From Heloderma charlesbogerti (taxonomy: Eukaryota; Chordata; Lepidosauria; Squamata; Helodermatidae), in contig JANEZZ010002668.1 in the NCBI GenBank assembly GCA_026122225.1, positions 434,001 to 498,000 of the forward strand: DNA of 64,000 nt, given 5' to 3'. Positions 1 to 10,302 of this stretch are shown here, piece by piece. Positions within the stretch are counted from its first letter, which is position 1, and each line of letters starts with the position of its first letter. Both the position numbers and the translations under genes were made by a program. The notes under the pieces were generated by a model, which made no database searches, was not told the origin of the DNA, and saw nothing but the letters and a program-made list of their open reading frames with translations.

Positions 1-422
1 TGGGGAGGCGCTCCGTCCCTCCCCGCCAAAATTCTGGCCGGAGGGGAGCGCTCCGCCTCTCCGGCTGCGAAAGAAAAAACTAAAGTAAAAAAAAAAACAA
101 CGTGATAGGCTACGTAAAGATTTACGTAGCCTATCACGGCTGACTTTGAAAATCTAGCCGTGATAGGCTATGGAAATCTTTACGTAGCCTATCACATTTT
201 TTTTTTACTTTGTAATGGCGGTGGTAGCAGCCGGTCGGAAGACCGGCCCCCGCCGCCGCCGAACTGCTGCCGGGAGCCTCCGCCGAGAGGGACATTCGCA
301 CGAGGTAAGTCCCATACCAGGGGGGGCGGGGTGTCGGAGAATTTCCCCACCAATTTTGGGGGGCCGAATGCATTGGCATTCGGCCTCCCGGAGATTCGTG
401 GAGAAATTCTCCGACATCCCTA
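1..422. mobile_element. hAT-like foldback element A (left end outside window)
   Basis: Non-autonomous DNA transposon with no coding capacity. Its right terminus reads ACATCCCTA, matching the inverted terminus of the element at 1955-2760. Read inward on the minus strand, both share the terminal block, a GGCCGAATGC...GCATTCGGCC hairpin (about 364-387 here) and a GGTCGGAAGACC segment. The middle holds two copies of a palindrome, at 101-138 (perfect 18-bp stem) and 159-195. It interrupts a BovB LINE: bases 423-430 (CTACAAGC) should be the right copy of an 8-bp target-site duplication, because intact BovB copies read through this point (for example near 20010). The left copy lies outside the window. 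Assignment to hAT rests on the termini and the 8-bp duplications of its two relatives. Confidence 0.75.
101..138. repeat. Core palindrome of foldback element A
   Basis: Perfect 18-bp stem (CGTGATAGGCTACGTAAA and its complement) with a 2-nt loop. A second, less perfect copy lies at 159-195. The same core recurs at 2207-2248 and, diverged, at about 58173-58224. Confidence 0.9.
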
Positions 423-1664
423 CTACAAGCTAGGCTTCAGCAGTATGTGAACCGAGAACTACCGGAAGTACACAGAGGAACTAGAGATCAAATTCGCTGG
501 ATCATGGAGAAAGCTAGAGAATTCCAGAAAAATGTCTATTTCTGCTTCATTGACTACGCTAAAGCCTTGGATTGTGTGGATCACAACAAACTCTGGCAAA
601 TTCTGAAAGAGATGGGAGTACCAGACCACCTTACCTGTCTCCTGAGAAACCTGTCAACGAGGGTCAAGAAGCAACAGTAAGAACCAGACATGGAACAACC
701 GATTGGTTCAAAATTGGGAAAGGAGTACGACAAGGCTGCATATTGTTGCCTTATATATCACTTATATGCAGCGTACATCATGAGAAACGCTGGGTTGGAT
801 GAATCAGAGGTCGGAATTAAGATTGCTGGGAGAATTATCAACAACCTCAGATATGCAGATGATACCACCCTAATTGCAGAAAGCGAAGAAGATCTAAAGA
901 GCCTCTTGTTGAGGGTGAAAGAGGAGAGTGCAAAAGCTGGTTTGAAACTCAACATTAAAAAAACTAAGATCATGGCATCTGGCCCCAGCACTTCCTGGCA
1001 TATGGAAGGGCAAGAAATGGAAGCAGTGACAGATTTTATTTTCTTGGGCTCCAAGATCACTGCAGACGGTGACTGTAGCCATGAAATTAAAAGACGCTTG
1101 CTCCTTGGGAGGAAAGCTATGGCAAACCTAGACAGCATAGTAAGAAGCAGAGACATCACCTTGCCGACAAAGGTCCGCCTAATCAAAGCTATGGTTTTCC
1201 CAGTAGTAACATATGGCTGTGAGAGCTGGACTATAAGGAAGGCTGAGCGACGAAGAATTGATGCTTTCAAACTGTGGTGCTGGAGAAGACTCTTACGAGT
1301 CCCCTGGACTGCAAGGAGGTCAGATCAGTCCATCCTAAAGGAAATCAACCCTGAGTGCTCGTCGGAAGGACAGATACTGAAGCTAAAGCTCAAATATTCT
1401 GGCCACCTCATGCGAAGAGAAAACTCACTGGAAAAGACCCTGATGCTGGGAAAGATTGAAGGCAAAAGGAGAAGGGGACGGCAGAGGCTGAGATGGCTAG
1501 ATAGCATCACCGATGCAATGAATATGGACTTGAGCACACTCCGGGAGAGAGCGGAGGACAGGAAGGCCTGGCATGCTATGGTCCATGGGTTCACGAAGAG
1601 TCGGCCTGGCGTGATATGGTCCATGGGGTCACGACTAAACAACTGAACAACAACAACAACAAAA
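423..1664 (+). mobile_element. BovB (RTE-clade LINE) copy 1, 3' part
   Basis: Begins in the RT domain where foldback element A was inserted, and ends in the BovB 3' terminus: a GTCACGA block followed by an (AAC)n tail. The last 60 bp contain a local duplication of the CCTGGC...TGGTCCATGGG...TCACGA block. The retrotransposon 5' part presumably continues left of the window, beyond element A. Confidence 0.9.
447..1646 (+). pseudogene. BovB reverse transcriptase fragment, frameshifted
   Basis: Encodes the C-terminal half of the RTE endonuclease/reverse transcriptase. Visible motifs are FCFIDYAKALDCVDH (RT block A, with the usual F replaced by L), LRYADDTTL (catalytic YADD, about base 850), FLGSKITADGDCSHEIKRR and the C-terminal block with LWCWRRLLRVPWTARRS. 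Compared with the copy at 26400-27791 it has lost bases around 468-495, gained two bases near 655 that shift the frame, and carries a garbled segment near 740-760. Two open stretches, 447-680 and 690-1646, cover most of it. Non-functional. Confidence 0.9.
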
Positions 1665-1946
1665 GTACTGTATTATCAAGTAGCTTTAGTTCTGAATGTA
1701 TTAAGGTAATTCGCCAATCTCTCTAAAAAAAAAAAAGTATATACTTTATTCCTGGATTGTAGCTGGATCTATTCAAAATCCAGATGCCATTGCCAGAATT
1801 AATGTCTATTAATGTGATCCAGAAAAAACATAGCATGTCCAGTTGCCTCTGCACCTCCCCAAGCAAACCAGTTTGCCCTTTGTGGGATACGACTGCTTGT
1901 GGATCATTTTTAAAGCATGCCAGATTTCTCCTACCACTTTTAGTAA
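1665..1946. other. No gene seen
   Basis: AT-rich spacer between BovB copy 1 and foldback element B, with nothing I recognise. Confidence 0.5.
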
Positions 1947-2206
1947 GAAGATACTAGGGATGTCAGAGAATTCCGCGACGGATCTCGGTGAGGCCGAATG
2001 CCAGTGCATTCGGCTCCCCGAAATCCATTGCGGAACGGCCTGCCACTCCCCCTGCCCTCCATGGATCCCCCCAGGACGGTTGTTTACCTGGGGCGGTTGT
2101 TTCGGATGGCGGCGGCTCCAGCGGCGGCTTCGGCAGCGGCTGGTCTTCCGACCGGCTGCTGCCACTGCCATTTGCAGTCTGTGGTGTTGTGTTTTTTTTC
2201 CCCATA

Positions 2207-2248
2207 GACGTGATAGGCTACGTAAAGACTTACGTAGCCTATCACGTC
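2207..2248. repeat. Core palindrome of foldback element B
   Basis: Perfect 19-bp stem GACGTGATAGGCTACGTAA with a 4-nt loop (AGAC). Same core as in element A. Confidence 0.9.
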
Positions 2249-2543
2249 TGGGTAAAAAAAAAAAAAAAAACGCATATGCAAATGGCGGTGGCTACGGCCA
2301 CCGCCGTTTGCATTCCTTATTTTTCTTCATCTTAGTCTATGTAAATATTTACATAGACTAAGACAAAGACAAGAAAGGGGAACGCAAATAGTGCCCAGTA
2401 TGCTATTTGTGTTCCCCTTTCTTTTCTTCGTCTTAGTCTACGTAAATATTTACCTAGACTAAGACGAAGAAAAATAAGGAATGCAAATGGCAGCGGCCAT
2501 AGCCGCCGCCATTTGTGTACACTTTTTTTTTTTTACCCAGAGC
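2247..2543. repeat. Nested inverted repeat inside element B
   Basis: Arms of about 130 bp centred near 2392. Reading inward, each arm has CTGGGTAAAA plus a poly-A run, then AAATGGCGGTGGCTACGGCC or its near match, then TTCCTTATTTTTCTTC, then the palindrome TAGTCTATGTAAATATTTAC and its complement, then GAAAGGGGAACGCAAATAG. The loop is about 11 nt. Confidence 0.85.
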
Positions 2544-3035
2544 CCTCTGCGGCTGGAAATCCGGCTGCAGACGGCCCTGGCCTGAGCCTGGCTGGCTGCT
2601 CCGCGGACCTGCCGCGGAGCACAGCCAGCTGTCGAGGATTCTGGGGGGGGAGGACTGGATCACCTCCCCCCCGTTGAGGATTCCAGGGGGAGGGACAGAA
2701 TGCCTCCCCCCCACCATGAACAGAATCCGCGAAAAGGTAAGTGACTTTCGTACATCCCTAGAGGATACCCAGTTTTAAAAACTTAACTTTGCAGATTGGT
2801 GTTTATTCGGCTAAATCTCTGTCTCCCCAAACGTGCATGTAAGGGTTTTTTTATACGATGTTAATGGAAACTAGCTACACTATCATGCTGAAGAGATATC
2901 TGGTTGTGCTGTTAAAGAAGCTAGAGTATGATGAACTCTCATTACAGTAAACTAATGGGGGGGGGCCTTCAAGAAAGGTGCCTTGCCATGAGAGAAATGA
3001 AAGACACACAAAACCAAAGATGGGGAATGTGCGAT

Positions 3036-3146
3036 CCTCCAGGTGATGTTGGACTGCAGCTCTAATCATCCCTCACCATAGGCTATGCTGGTTGGGGCTG
3101 ACGGGAGTCCAACAAGATCTGGAGAGCCAGATTCTCCCCACCCCTG
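3036..3146. mobile_element. Short palindromic hAT-type MITE, decayed
   Basis: Right terminus CTCCCCACCCCTG. The interior is a diverged inverted repeat (TTGGACTGCAGCTC ... GGGAGTCCAACAAGAT) around a GCTATGCTGGTTGGGGCTGA centre. This matches a very common reptile short repeat with CAGGGGTGGG-type ends. No duplication identified. Confidence 0.55.
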
Positions 3147-4673
3147 CACTAAACAATCACGATATCACACATTTGCATCTGATGCATGGCAAAAAAATTC
3201 CTGTTGGCCAGGAAGATAAATATCTTTAAAATGATGGCGAGACTGCCCCAAGATAGCTTATCCATCCAAATGGCTCAGAGTGACTACGCGATGACATTGT
3301 GAATAAGGAATGCAACAATCACGCGTACGACTGCACTAACAGTTTGTCCATCAGACTGTATGCCCCAGTCGTGGGCTGCTAAGGTTTGGAGGTGCCGAGA
3401 TAATAAGCCAGACCCAGGTTTGCTTACAAGGAGACTTTATTGAGTACTTGGTTACACTCCTGGGGCCTTTACACAGGTGTGCCTTCTCTTGTAATTAATT
3501 ACAAAGGAGTAGCTATGTCAGTCTGTGACAGCTAGGACAACTGCGAATCTTGTAGAATCTTCAAGACTTATCTATTAGCCTTTAAGGTTCACAATGTTCT
3601 TGGTTGTTTTTGTAATGATCTAGGCATTGGCCTTATGGAGTCTTCATGTTAATGCAGCTGTTTTAGAACACCGAACCATAATTCTCACACATAGCCCTTA
3701 GATCCTGATTCAAAACAGAAAGTAATTAAGCATTTGCTTAAACCCTTAACTACTCAGAGTGGTGTGTATGTTTAAGAGACTGCATCTACTCAAGCTGATT
3801 TTTTTAAAGCATGTTTAAGTGGTTTGTTGGAGTAAAGCCTAAATGCTGTTTTCTTTGGAATACTCAGAACTTTGATGAGATAACTCATGTTATTTAGCTT
3901 TATGCATAGTCCTCTAAAAATATAATTACTTTATTAATGAACTAATTTCTACTTAGTATGCCAAGAGGAGTAAAAGGGACAAGAGAGTACAGAACAGAGA
4001 GTAAAGTTGTCTTTACTCTTTTCCCAAGAACAGACAACCGCCCTCTTTCAGATGTTTTCTCATTCATTTGATATAGAGGGGCCTGATCGAGCCATGCAGA
4101 AGAATGTCTAGGTGGATCAGGTCCCTTCACTAAAATAAATGGGAAGGGCTATCCAAGCAATGCTGAAACAAAGCATGCATGTAAATACTACATTTCAGAA
4201 AAGTGAGGATATGTAAAGCAGATCTGGAATACAGCACACTGGATATATCATAAAGCCATCTCATACATCTATGACTTATAGATGATGAGCATTCTGAGTA
4301 TATTAAGCTTGCAGACTCATGCACTTATGAGGTTTACCTTTCAACTATAGCCCATTTGAGCTTTTTTCCTTACATCTGTTATTGTTATGTGGAGACTTTT
4401 GCATATTTCTACAAAATACATATTCATGTGTACTTCATAGGGTCAGTTATTTACTATTATTTACTGTATTTTTAAATGCTGTACATTGCCTTGGGCTGTT
4501 TTTAGAAAAGGAAGTTAAAACATTTTATAATAAAGTAAAAGCAAATGATTTTTAAGGTGGAGTTCCCAACTTTTGGGGGCATTGCATAACTTATTACAGA
4601 CCAGGTATGTCCTAAACAGAGCAGCAGTGGTAGCAGCAGTATTTTGGTAGTATCTAAGAGCTTTCTCCAACAT
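3147..4673. other. No gene seen
   Basis: AT-rich sequence. Near 4440-4535 a stretch with TGCCTTGGGCTGTTTT and AATAAAG resembles a worn CR1- or L2-type LINE 3' end, but too little is left to assign. No coding exon recognised. Confidence 0.4.
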
Positions 4674-4765
4674 GACACCCTCCAGATGTTCTGGACTACA
4701 GCTCTCAGCAGCCTCAGGCAGCATGATCAGGTGTAAGGGGTAATGGGAGTTGTAGTCCAAAATAT
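4674..4765. mobile_element. Short palindromic hAT-type MITE, decayed
   Basis: Inverted halves CCCTCCAGATGTTCTGGACT and GGGAGTTGTAGTCCAAAA around a short centre, the same structural class as the repeats at 3036, 14763 and 16550. Termini are lost. Confidence 0.5.
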
Positions 4766-5296
4766 ATATTGAGCACTAGATTGGGAAACGCTGGTCTTTT
4801 AACTATCCAAACTCACTTATTAAATGGCCCTTTTCTTTAGTTCCATAGTTTGCAAAGTATTACATGCAATTATTAAAAATATTATGCCTATAGTCTAGCT
4901 AAGGGTTATTGTAACTAAATCCCATGGAAACCAATAGGATTTATTCACAATTAGCTTTAGCTGAAAGGGGCCTAAATATTTAATGTTTGGAATTCTGCAT
5001 AAAACACATTTTATATGCTAATTCTCTTCTATTTAAACATGAGGGGTTTTTTCAGATCCAAATAAAGATCTACATATTCACATGTCTATGGTGTTTTAAT
5101 AAAACCTTTACAGACATATTGGTGTGATTTAACAGTCATCCATGAATATTCATGTAAATGGTTTTACATAAACTGTGACACCTTTCAGTTTTAAAGGTTG
5201 TAATTTTAACTTGTAGAAGACATTTTTATAATACTTTTTTAAAATACATGAGTATTCTAAGCAACATTCAGGTTTCCCTTATAACACCCCTCATAA

Positions 5297-5390
5297 CATC
5301 CAAATCCTATTGATACTTACCCAGAAGTACACCTTATTGAGTTCAATGTGACCTACTATTAAAGGTGCACAGGATTGCTGCCCTAAGCAA
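5297..5390. repeat. Short dispersed repeat (AATCCTAT/AGGATTG type)
   Basis: Left part AAATCCTATTGATACTTACC and right part GTGCACAGGATTGCTG form weak terminal inverted repeats. The interior TTGAGTTCAATGTGACCTAC matches the units at 22508 and 63461. Confidence 0.45.
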
Positions 5391-5635
5391 ATACTGGTAT
5401 TGTTCAGTCTATGTCGCAAACTCAATATAGTGGTATTTCCATACACTGTATCATAAAAACTGCCTTGCATTACACTAATCAATGCTAGCTATAAACATCA
5501 TGTATAGTGCACAAAAGAGACAGCATGCTAGAAATGAACCTGCTGTCAACCTACAAAACTCTGTGTGTGCGTGCACACACTGGATACAACAGATACTCAC
5601 AGGTAAAATCTGACCCCAAAGGGTTTAAGTATAAA

Positions 5636-5775
5636 GAACACAGAAAGCTGCCTTATACTGTGTCACACCATTGGCGCATTTAGCTCACTACTGTCTACAC
5701 GGACTGGCAGTGGTTCTCCAGGGTTTCAGTTTTGACTTGGGTCCTTTTACATATAAATCATGTGCTCTTCCCCGA
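5636..5775 (-). mobile_element. tRNA-Ala-type SINE, partial
   Basis: Diverged minus-strand copy of the element at 52703-52895. It retains the 3' part (GAAAGCTGCCTTATACTG on the plus strand) and the TCTCCAGGGTTTCAG middle. The tRNA-like head is truncated after CATGTGCTCT. Confidence 0.6.
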
Positions 5776-5850
5776 AACAAAGAAGGTGACTGGACATCAA
5801 AGGAGTAGAAACATCTGAAAGATCAAAATCCCAATTCTGCCTCTTCAGAT

Positions 5851-6728
5851 GTGTTTGTTACAAGCTGTAACCACATATGTTATCCCATCACTACACCACA
5901 TCTGCCTGAGAAGGGCATATCAGATTTTGAGAGGTTAGTCCAAGCTCTGCACTCCCATCTTCCAATTGCTGTTTGCCCTTTGAAAGATCTGTCAGTATCT
6001 GCAAACAACTGGTTTGATGGGGAGTGTGCCAGGCTCAGGAGGAGAATACACTCCATATATGGTATCTACCATGCAAATAATGAAATGTCAATTACTTCAT
6101 TCTTACTATGAGTTACGGAAACAATATAAGAATCTGTTAAACTGTAAAAAAGGCAATCGGGAAAACTTGGCAAATGCTGAACCCGAACCCATTTCTCACC
6201 CGAAATTCTAAATCACTTTGGCAATTAGTTTCAGGTGCTTCAAGTCATGGTAGTCCTGATTGCCATATTCCAGCTAATATTTGGGAATATCATTTCCACT
6301 CAATTTTTAATGACACACAATCATCAGCTTCTAATTCTCCCCACCCACCCCCCTTTTTTCACACCCTGATATCCCTGAATGGTCCCAGGTGAAATGAACA
6401 CAGTTGAGGAAATATTACTTACATTAAAATCGGGCAAGCTCCTAGACCAGATGGCATCCCTTCTGAACTCTTGAAGTGCAATATCAGTGTGTGTGTGTGC
6501 GTGCGCGCGCGCACGCACACACACGTGCCTCCGTTGGCCTCCCCTTTTTCTTTAATAAATAAATCTGAAGCCTCACTCAAGACCTTTATCATTCCAGTTT
6601 ATAAGAAAGACCCCAAAGATGATCCAAATAATTATCAGCCTATAGGTTTGCTATCTATAGTTGGGGAGGTTTATGCTAGTTTTTCGTGCTATAAATGGAA
6701 AATGTGGGTTAATACTTATGAGATCATT
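5851..6728 (+). pseudogene. Degenerate non-LTR retrotransposon, 5' part
   Basis: Fragments in different frames read like the linker and first RT blocks of a LINE: NWFDGECARLRRRIHSIYG, YELRKQYKNLL, SFWQL-type segments, then SGKLLDQMASLLNS-like decayed sequence and FIIPVYKKDPKDDPNNYQPI (the KKD...NYRPI block) near 6585-6650. It is followed by an L2 insertion and resumes at about 7225. Many frameshifts. The clade is uncertain: a jockey-superfamily (CR1/L2/Vingi-like) element is possible. Confidence 0.65.
6487..6524. repeat. Self-complementary (GT)n(GC)n(AC)n tract
   Basis: Alternating purine-pyrimidine palindrome lying inside the decayed LINE. Such tracts favour Z-DNA or cruciform structures. 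Confidence 0.85.
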
Positions 6729-7219
6729 TAGGGCTTGAACATATTAACATTCAAAGCCCTAAACGGCTTTGGGCCAGGTTATCTGAGGGATTGCCTCCTC
6801 CCATATGTGCCTGCCCAGACCCTAAGATCATCTTCAGGGGTTCTGCTTCTGCAGCCCCTCCCAAAGAAAGTGAGGTGGGTGGATACCAGGAAGAGGCCCT
6901 TTTCTTCTGTGGCACCCTGGCTGTGGAATGAACTCCCTAGAGAGGTTCACCTGGCACCTTCATTGTACTCCTTTCAGCGCCTGGTGAAGACCTTTTTATT
7001 TTCCCAGCATTTTAGCCCTCTGGTCTTTTAGCTCTGCTGTTTTAAATCTGTATTTTAAATCTTTACATTGCTGCTAGGTTTTATTCTTGTACTTTTATAT
7101 TGTAGTTTTAAGCTTTCATATTTTATATTGTTTTATGCTGTACTCTGTGGTGTTAATTTTTGTGAACCGCCCAGAGAGGTTCGGCTGTTGGCCAGCATAG
7201 AAATGAAATTAAATAAAGG
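6729..7219 (+). mobile_element. L2-type LINE 3' end, inserted in another LINE
   Basis: Contains the last part of an L2-like ORF2 followed by the typical squamate L2 3' UTR (TTTTTGTGAACCGCCCAGAG ... TATAGAAATGAAAT-like, ending in an AAATAAA tail). It lies between two halves of one degenerate LINE: the reading before it ends in WVNTYEII and that after resumes with KMGFTSGWSTLDHC, which are consecutive RT segments. Confidence 0.75.
6735..7031 (+). pseudogene. L2 ORF2 C-terminal fragment (about 98 codons)
   Basis: Reads TFKALNGFGPGYLRDCLLPY, then LRSSSGVLL, then APWLWNELPREVHLAPSLYS and FQRLVKTFLF. This is the C-terminal tail motif of L2-clade LINEs, in which a short LWN.LP..VR-type block precedes KTFLF. 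Open throughout but only the last part of a much longer protein. The endonuclease and RT are absent. Confidence 0.75.
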
Positions 7220-7224
7220 GAAGA

Positions 7225-8890
7225 GAAAAATGGGATTTACATCTGGCTGGTCTACTCTAGATCATTGCTTGGTTCCGGCTCATTTAGGAGGTAAATACTC
7301 CAAACCAAAGGAAGATAAACTATTTACAGCCTTTATTGATTTAAAATCTGCTTTTGACTACATATCCTGTGACTGTCTCTGGAGTAAACTAGAGCAGTAT
7401 TCCCTCAATAAGAGGTTACTGTTTCTGATCTGTGTGCTGTACCATAATACATTTTCCCTGGTACATGGCAGTAATTATAGTCACCTCTCTAATGAGATTT
7501 TCTCCTCCCAAGGAGTTAGACAAGGATGCATTTTTGCCCTCACTTTGTTTAATTTGTACCACTCCTTCTTAGGGTCATTATCTTCTCATCCCCCTAAAAT
7601 CAGGTCTACAAAGATATATATTCTTCTCTTTGCAGATGATGCAGTTGTAATCTTACAAGCACAACTGGGTTTCAAGTGACTGGGTTTGCTGATTATTGCA
7701 ATAAAAATCTTCTAACCAGCAATTATTCAAAATGAGAAGTTGTGGTATTCTCCAAGAGGAAGGTTAGATATCCTGGGCCCTGGATAATCATAGACTTGAT
7801 CAAGATAATTCTTATAAATATGTGTGTAGTTGGTTTCATGAGATAGCTAACTGGAGAGTTCAGAGGAGATTTGTAGAGACCAAGGCTGAACAAAATGTGG
7901 GTGCTATAAGTCGCTCTTTTTTTCTTCTTCAAAGAAAATTGGTTCCAGTGGCCATCCATGTCTTCAAAGCTAAAACTGTATCTCAAATTCTTTTGAGAGC
8001 ATCTATCTGGTTCCCATGCTCAAAAATTTCTTTTGAATGAGTTCAATTCCACTTTCTTGGATCTATATTGGGTATGTGCTGTGGTGCTACTCTTAATTTG
8101 GAAGCTCGCCTTAATTCCTTGAACTGTTTATCTTGAATATCGTCTATCCATTTTTTATTTCTTTGCTGTCTTTTACTTATCTGCAATTCCTTTGTATCCC
8201 AGGTGATGACAGACTTCTACAACTCTGTCTGGAAGAAGGAAGTGGTGCCAAAAGTTATTTCAGTGGAGCTGTCTCCATCCTAATTGTTATCTATATACTG
8301 GGACAGAGCCAAATTTATTGTTAAACTGAGGCTAACAGATATTCTCAAGACCTTCACAGAGTGACACAAGGTCCATGCTCTCCGTGGTTATTGGGCTTGC
8401 CAGGCCCAAACTTAAAAAATCAGGATGTCCTATTTAAATTGGTTATCCACCCCCAAATATAGGAGGGCTTTTTCTAGGCTCAATGCAATGTTCTACCCTC
8501 TAATCTTTTAGATTGTCGATATAATAAAACTCCTGTTAATAACAGATGTTGCCTCTGCAACAATGATGAGGTGGAGTCGGTTCTTCAACTGTAGTTTCTA
8601 TCAAGCGGCTAGAGAAACCCTGAGTTACTCTATTACGCAATCTTTCCCTGGACAATCCTTAAGAGTACCTATTGATTCTTTTAATAGTTCTAACGGCTCA
8701 ATTACAGAAAAAGGTGCTAATTTTTTAAAATACAGCCATCTGGATCAGACCCTCTATGATTATTTCATGATTCTGTTCTTAATTTTTATGTAATATATGT
8801 AATATATGTTGTTATATGTATTTTATATTTGTATATTGTTTCATTTTATATGTATGCGGTCAGTAGAGCATTGATAATAAACTCCTCCTC
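7225..8890 (+). pseudogene. Degenerate non-LTR retrotransposon, 3' part
   Basis: Continues the LINE interrupted by the L2 insertion. The open stretch to 7679 shows RT blocks in order: GFTSGWSTLDHC, FTAFIDLKSAFDYISCDCLW (block A, catalytic D in FIDLKSAF), SSQGVRQGCIFALTLFNLY (block B) and LLFADDAVVIL (catalytic FADD). Downstream pieces near 7820-8030 and 8520-8790 match thumb and C-terminal sequence, including a CLCNNDEVES-type cysteine segment. The 3' end lies near the TGATAATAAACTCC segment at 8870-8885. Heavily frameshifted, so an old copy. Confidence 0.65.
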
Positions 8891-8895
8891 CTCTT

Positions 8896-10302
8896 CCTCA
8901 CTGCTATCACAGGTAAAATAACAATGTGGGTATGATTCCCATCTATGTTTTCTTTTCAAAACTTTGAGGCTTCAGTCTATTGAACTCCCTGCCAGTTTTT
9001 AATAAAGTGGCCAAACAGACCACACAGTTAAGGAATGCTGCCTCAACTATGAAATTTTAAATGCTGCTACCAAAATAAACCTTCTGTACTTTCCGAAAAC
9101 TCAATAGCCTTCCTCCTATGGTGTAGGCCTGGGATTGAAACCAACACTAGAGACAATCTTATGAGACAAACAAAATTAAGATGTTTATTAAGGGAATTAT
9201 GTACTTAATGGAATAAAATGCAATTCTTCAAATAATACATTAAGATTGCTTAAATGTACTATGGTTAAATATGCTTTGTTACCCTAAATTTCCCTAAACT
9301 CCACCCCATCCAATCCTTCACAACCAGGAACAGGTGCTGTACAGCAGTCTTCCTCTGCCTCCAGTTCTTCCTGTTGCCTCTGGCTTCTAAGATGAATTTG
9401 CTTCAAGGTCTACTTGCTGAAGTTCCCTCTGGTCAGAGTTTTCCCTGTAACTTTCTGGTGCAGGGCTCTGCTGCCTGCTTGAAATGTCACCACAGCCTCA
9501 CATCACAGCTTCCTGGTCTCCTCAGCTCCCAGATCCAGTCTTCAGCTCTTCCAGTAGGATTCACTCTCAGCTCTACTCCCTTAAGCCCTCTTCTAGTCAA
9601 CCTCCAACTGCCAGTCCCCAACTATGTTCCCCAGCTGATATCCTGGCCAGAACCTCTGAAAAATCATGTTCTTTATGGGCCTTCTGATGTCCTCAAATTT
9701 GTTGACACCTTGATCTATCCAAATTAAATGTTGCTATCCAACAAGTACCCATATAAACAAAGGCAGCTTTTGCCCCTAGTCATTTTCAAACTATCAGCTG
9801 GACACCACCTTCCAACTGTAACCATGGCATCCATTATATTGCCTTGTGCACTGTAGCAAAGGCTTCTGGAGTACTAGGGTACAATATAACTTCACTGAAA
9901 GATAACTCATACTACAAAATATAAACAAACAGATAAAAATCTGTTCACATAAGCTGTTACTTGATGCAAATGCAACATGGAATTTTGGGGCCTGTGGATA
10001 TTCACAGAAGGAAAAATGAGTCTTGGCTGGGCTATGTCTGTCTGAGAGGGATCATACTTTCAAAGTGCACAACAACTAAAGTCACTCAGTTATTTTTTTT
10101 TAAATCCCATTTACAGTGAGATGCAAGGAAAATATTTTTCAGCCCCATACTTTGATGATCAAAGAATTAGTGAATAAAGCCAAATTGTCAGTAGGAACTC
10201 AAATGAACTCATCACCAAGAGGAACAGCAACAGGATACATTTCTCCACGAAGAGTAACTTCAAATTTTGCATCGACTCATATTAGTTCATGTCTACAAGT
10301 TT
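8896..10302. other. No gene seen
   Basis: Unassigned sequence. An open stretch of 117 codons at 9374-9727 has a biased Ser/Pro/Leu composition and no recognisable domain. I treat it as chance or part of an unidentified old repeat. Confidence 0.4.

Larger units (their letters stand above)
1955..2760. mobile_element. hAT-like foldback element B, complete
   Basis: Termini are TAGGGATGT and ACATCCCTA. They are flanked by GAAGATAC (1947-1954) and GAGGATAC (2761-2768), an 8-bp duplication with one mismatch, as hAT transposases make. It has no ORF of its own. Internally, from the left: a GCCGAATGC/GCATTCGGC hairpin (about 1992-2013), GC-rich sequence shared with element A, a perfect 19-bp core hairpin (2207-2248), then a nested foldback (about 2247-2543) whose arms each carry their own TAGTCTA...TAGACTA palindrome. 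The right outer arm (about 2544-2700) is GC-rich and does not match the left outer arm, suggesting a chimeric or repeatedly rearranged element. Confidence 0.8.

Noticed and set aside
101..196. CRISPR-like or operator-like array from repeated GATAGGCTA motifs
   Set aside because: The copies are mirror halves of palindromes, not direct repeats with spacers, and the genome is vertebrate.
3376..3480. Possible retroviral LTR fragment (TTTATTGAGT-type segment), and a similar one at 35640-35710
   Set aside because: Reversed AATAAA-like sequence alone is insufficient. No paired LTR, primer-binding site or viral protein motif was visible.
9374..9727. 117-codon open frame rich in Ser, Pro and Leu
   Set aside because: Biased composition without motifs. 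Likely chance or part of an old repeat.
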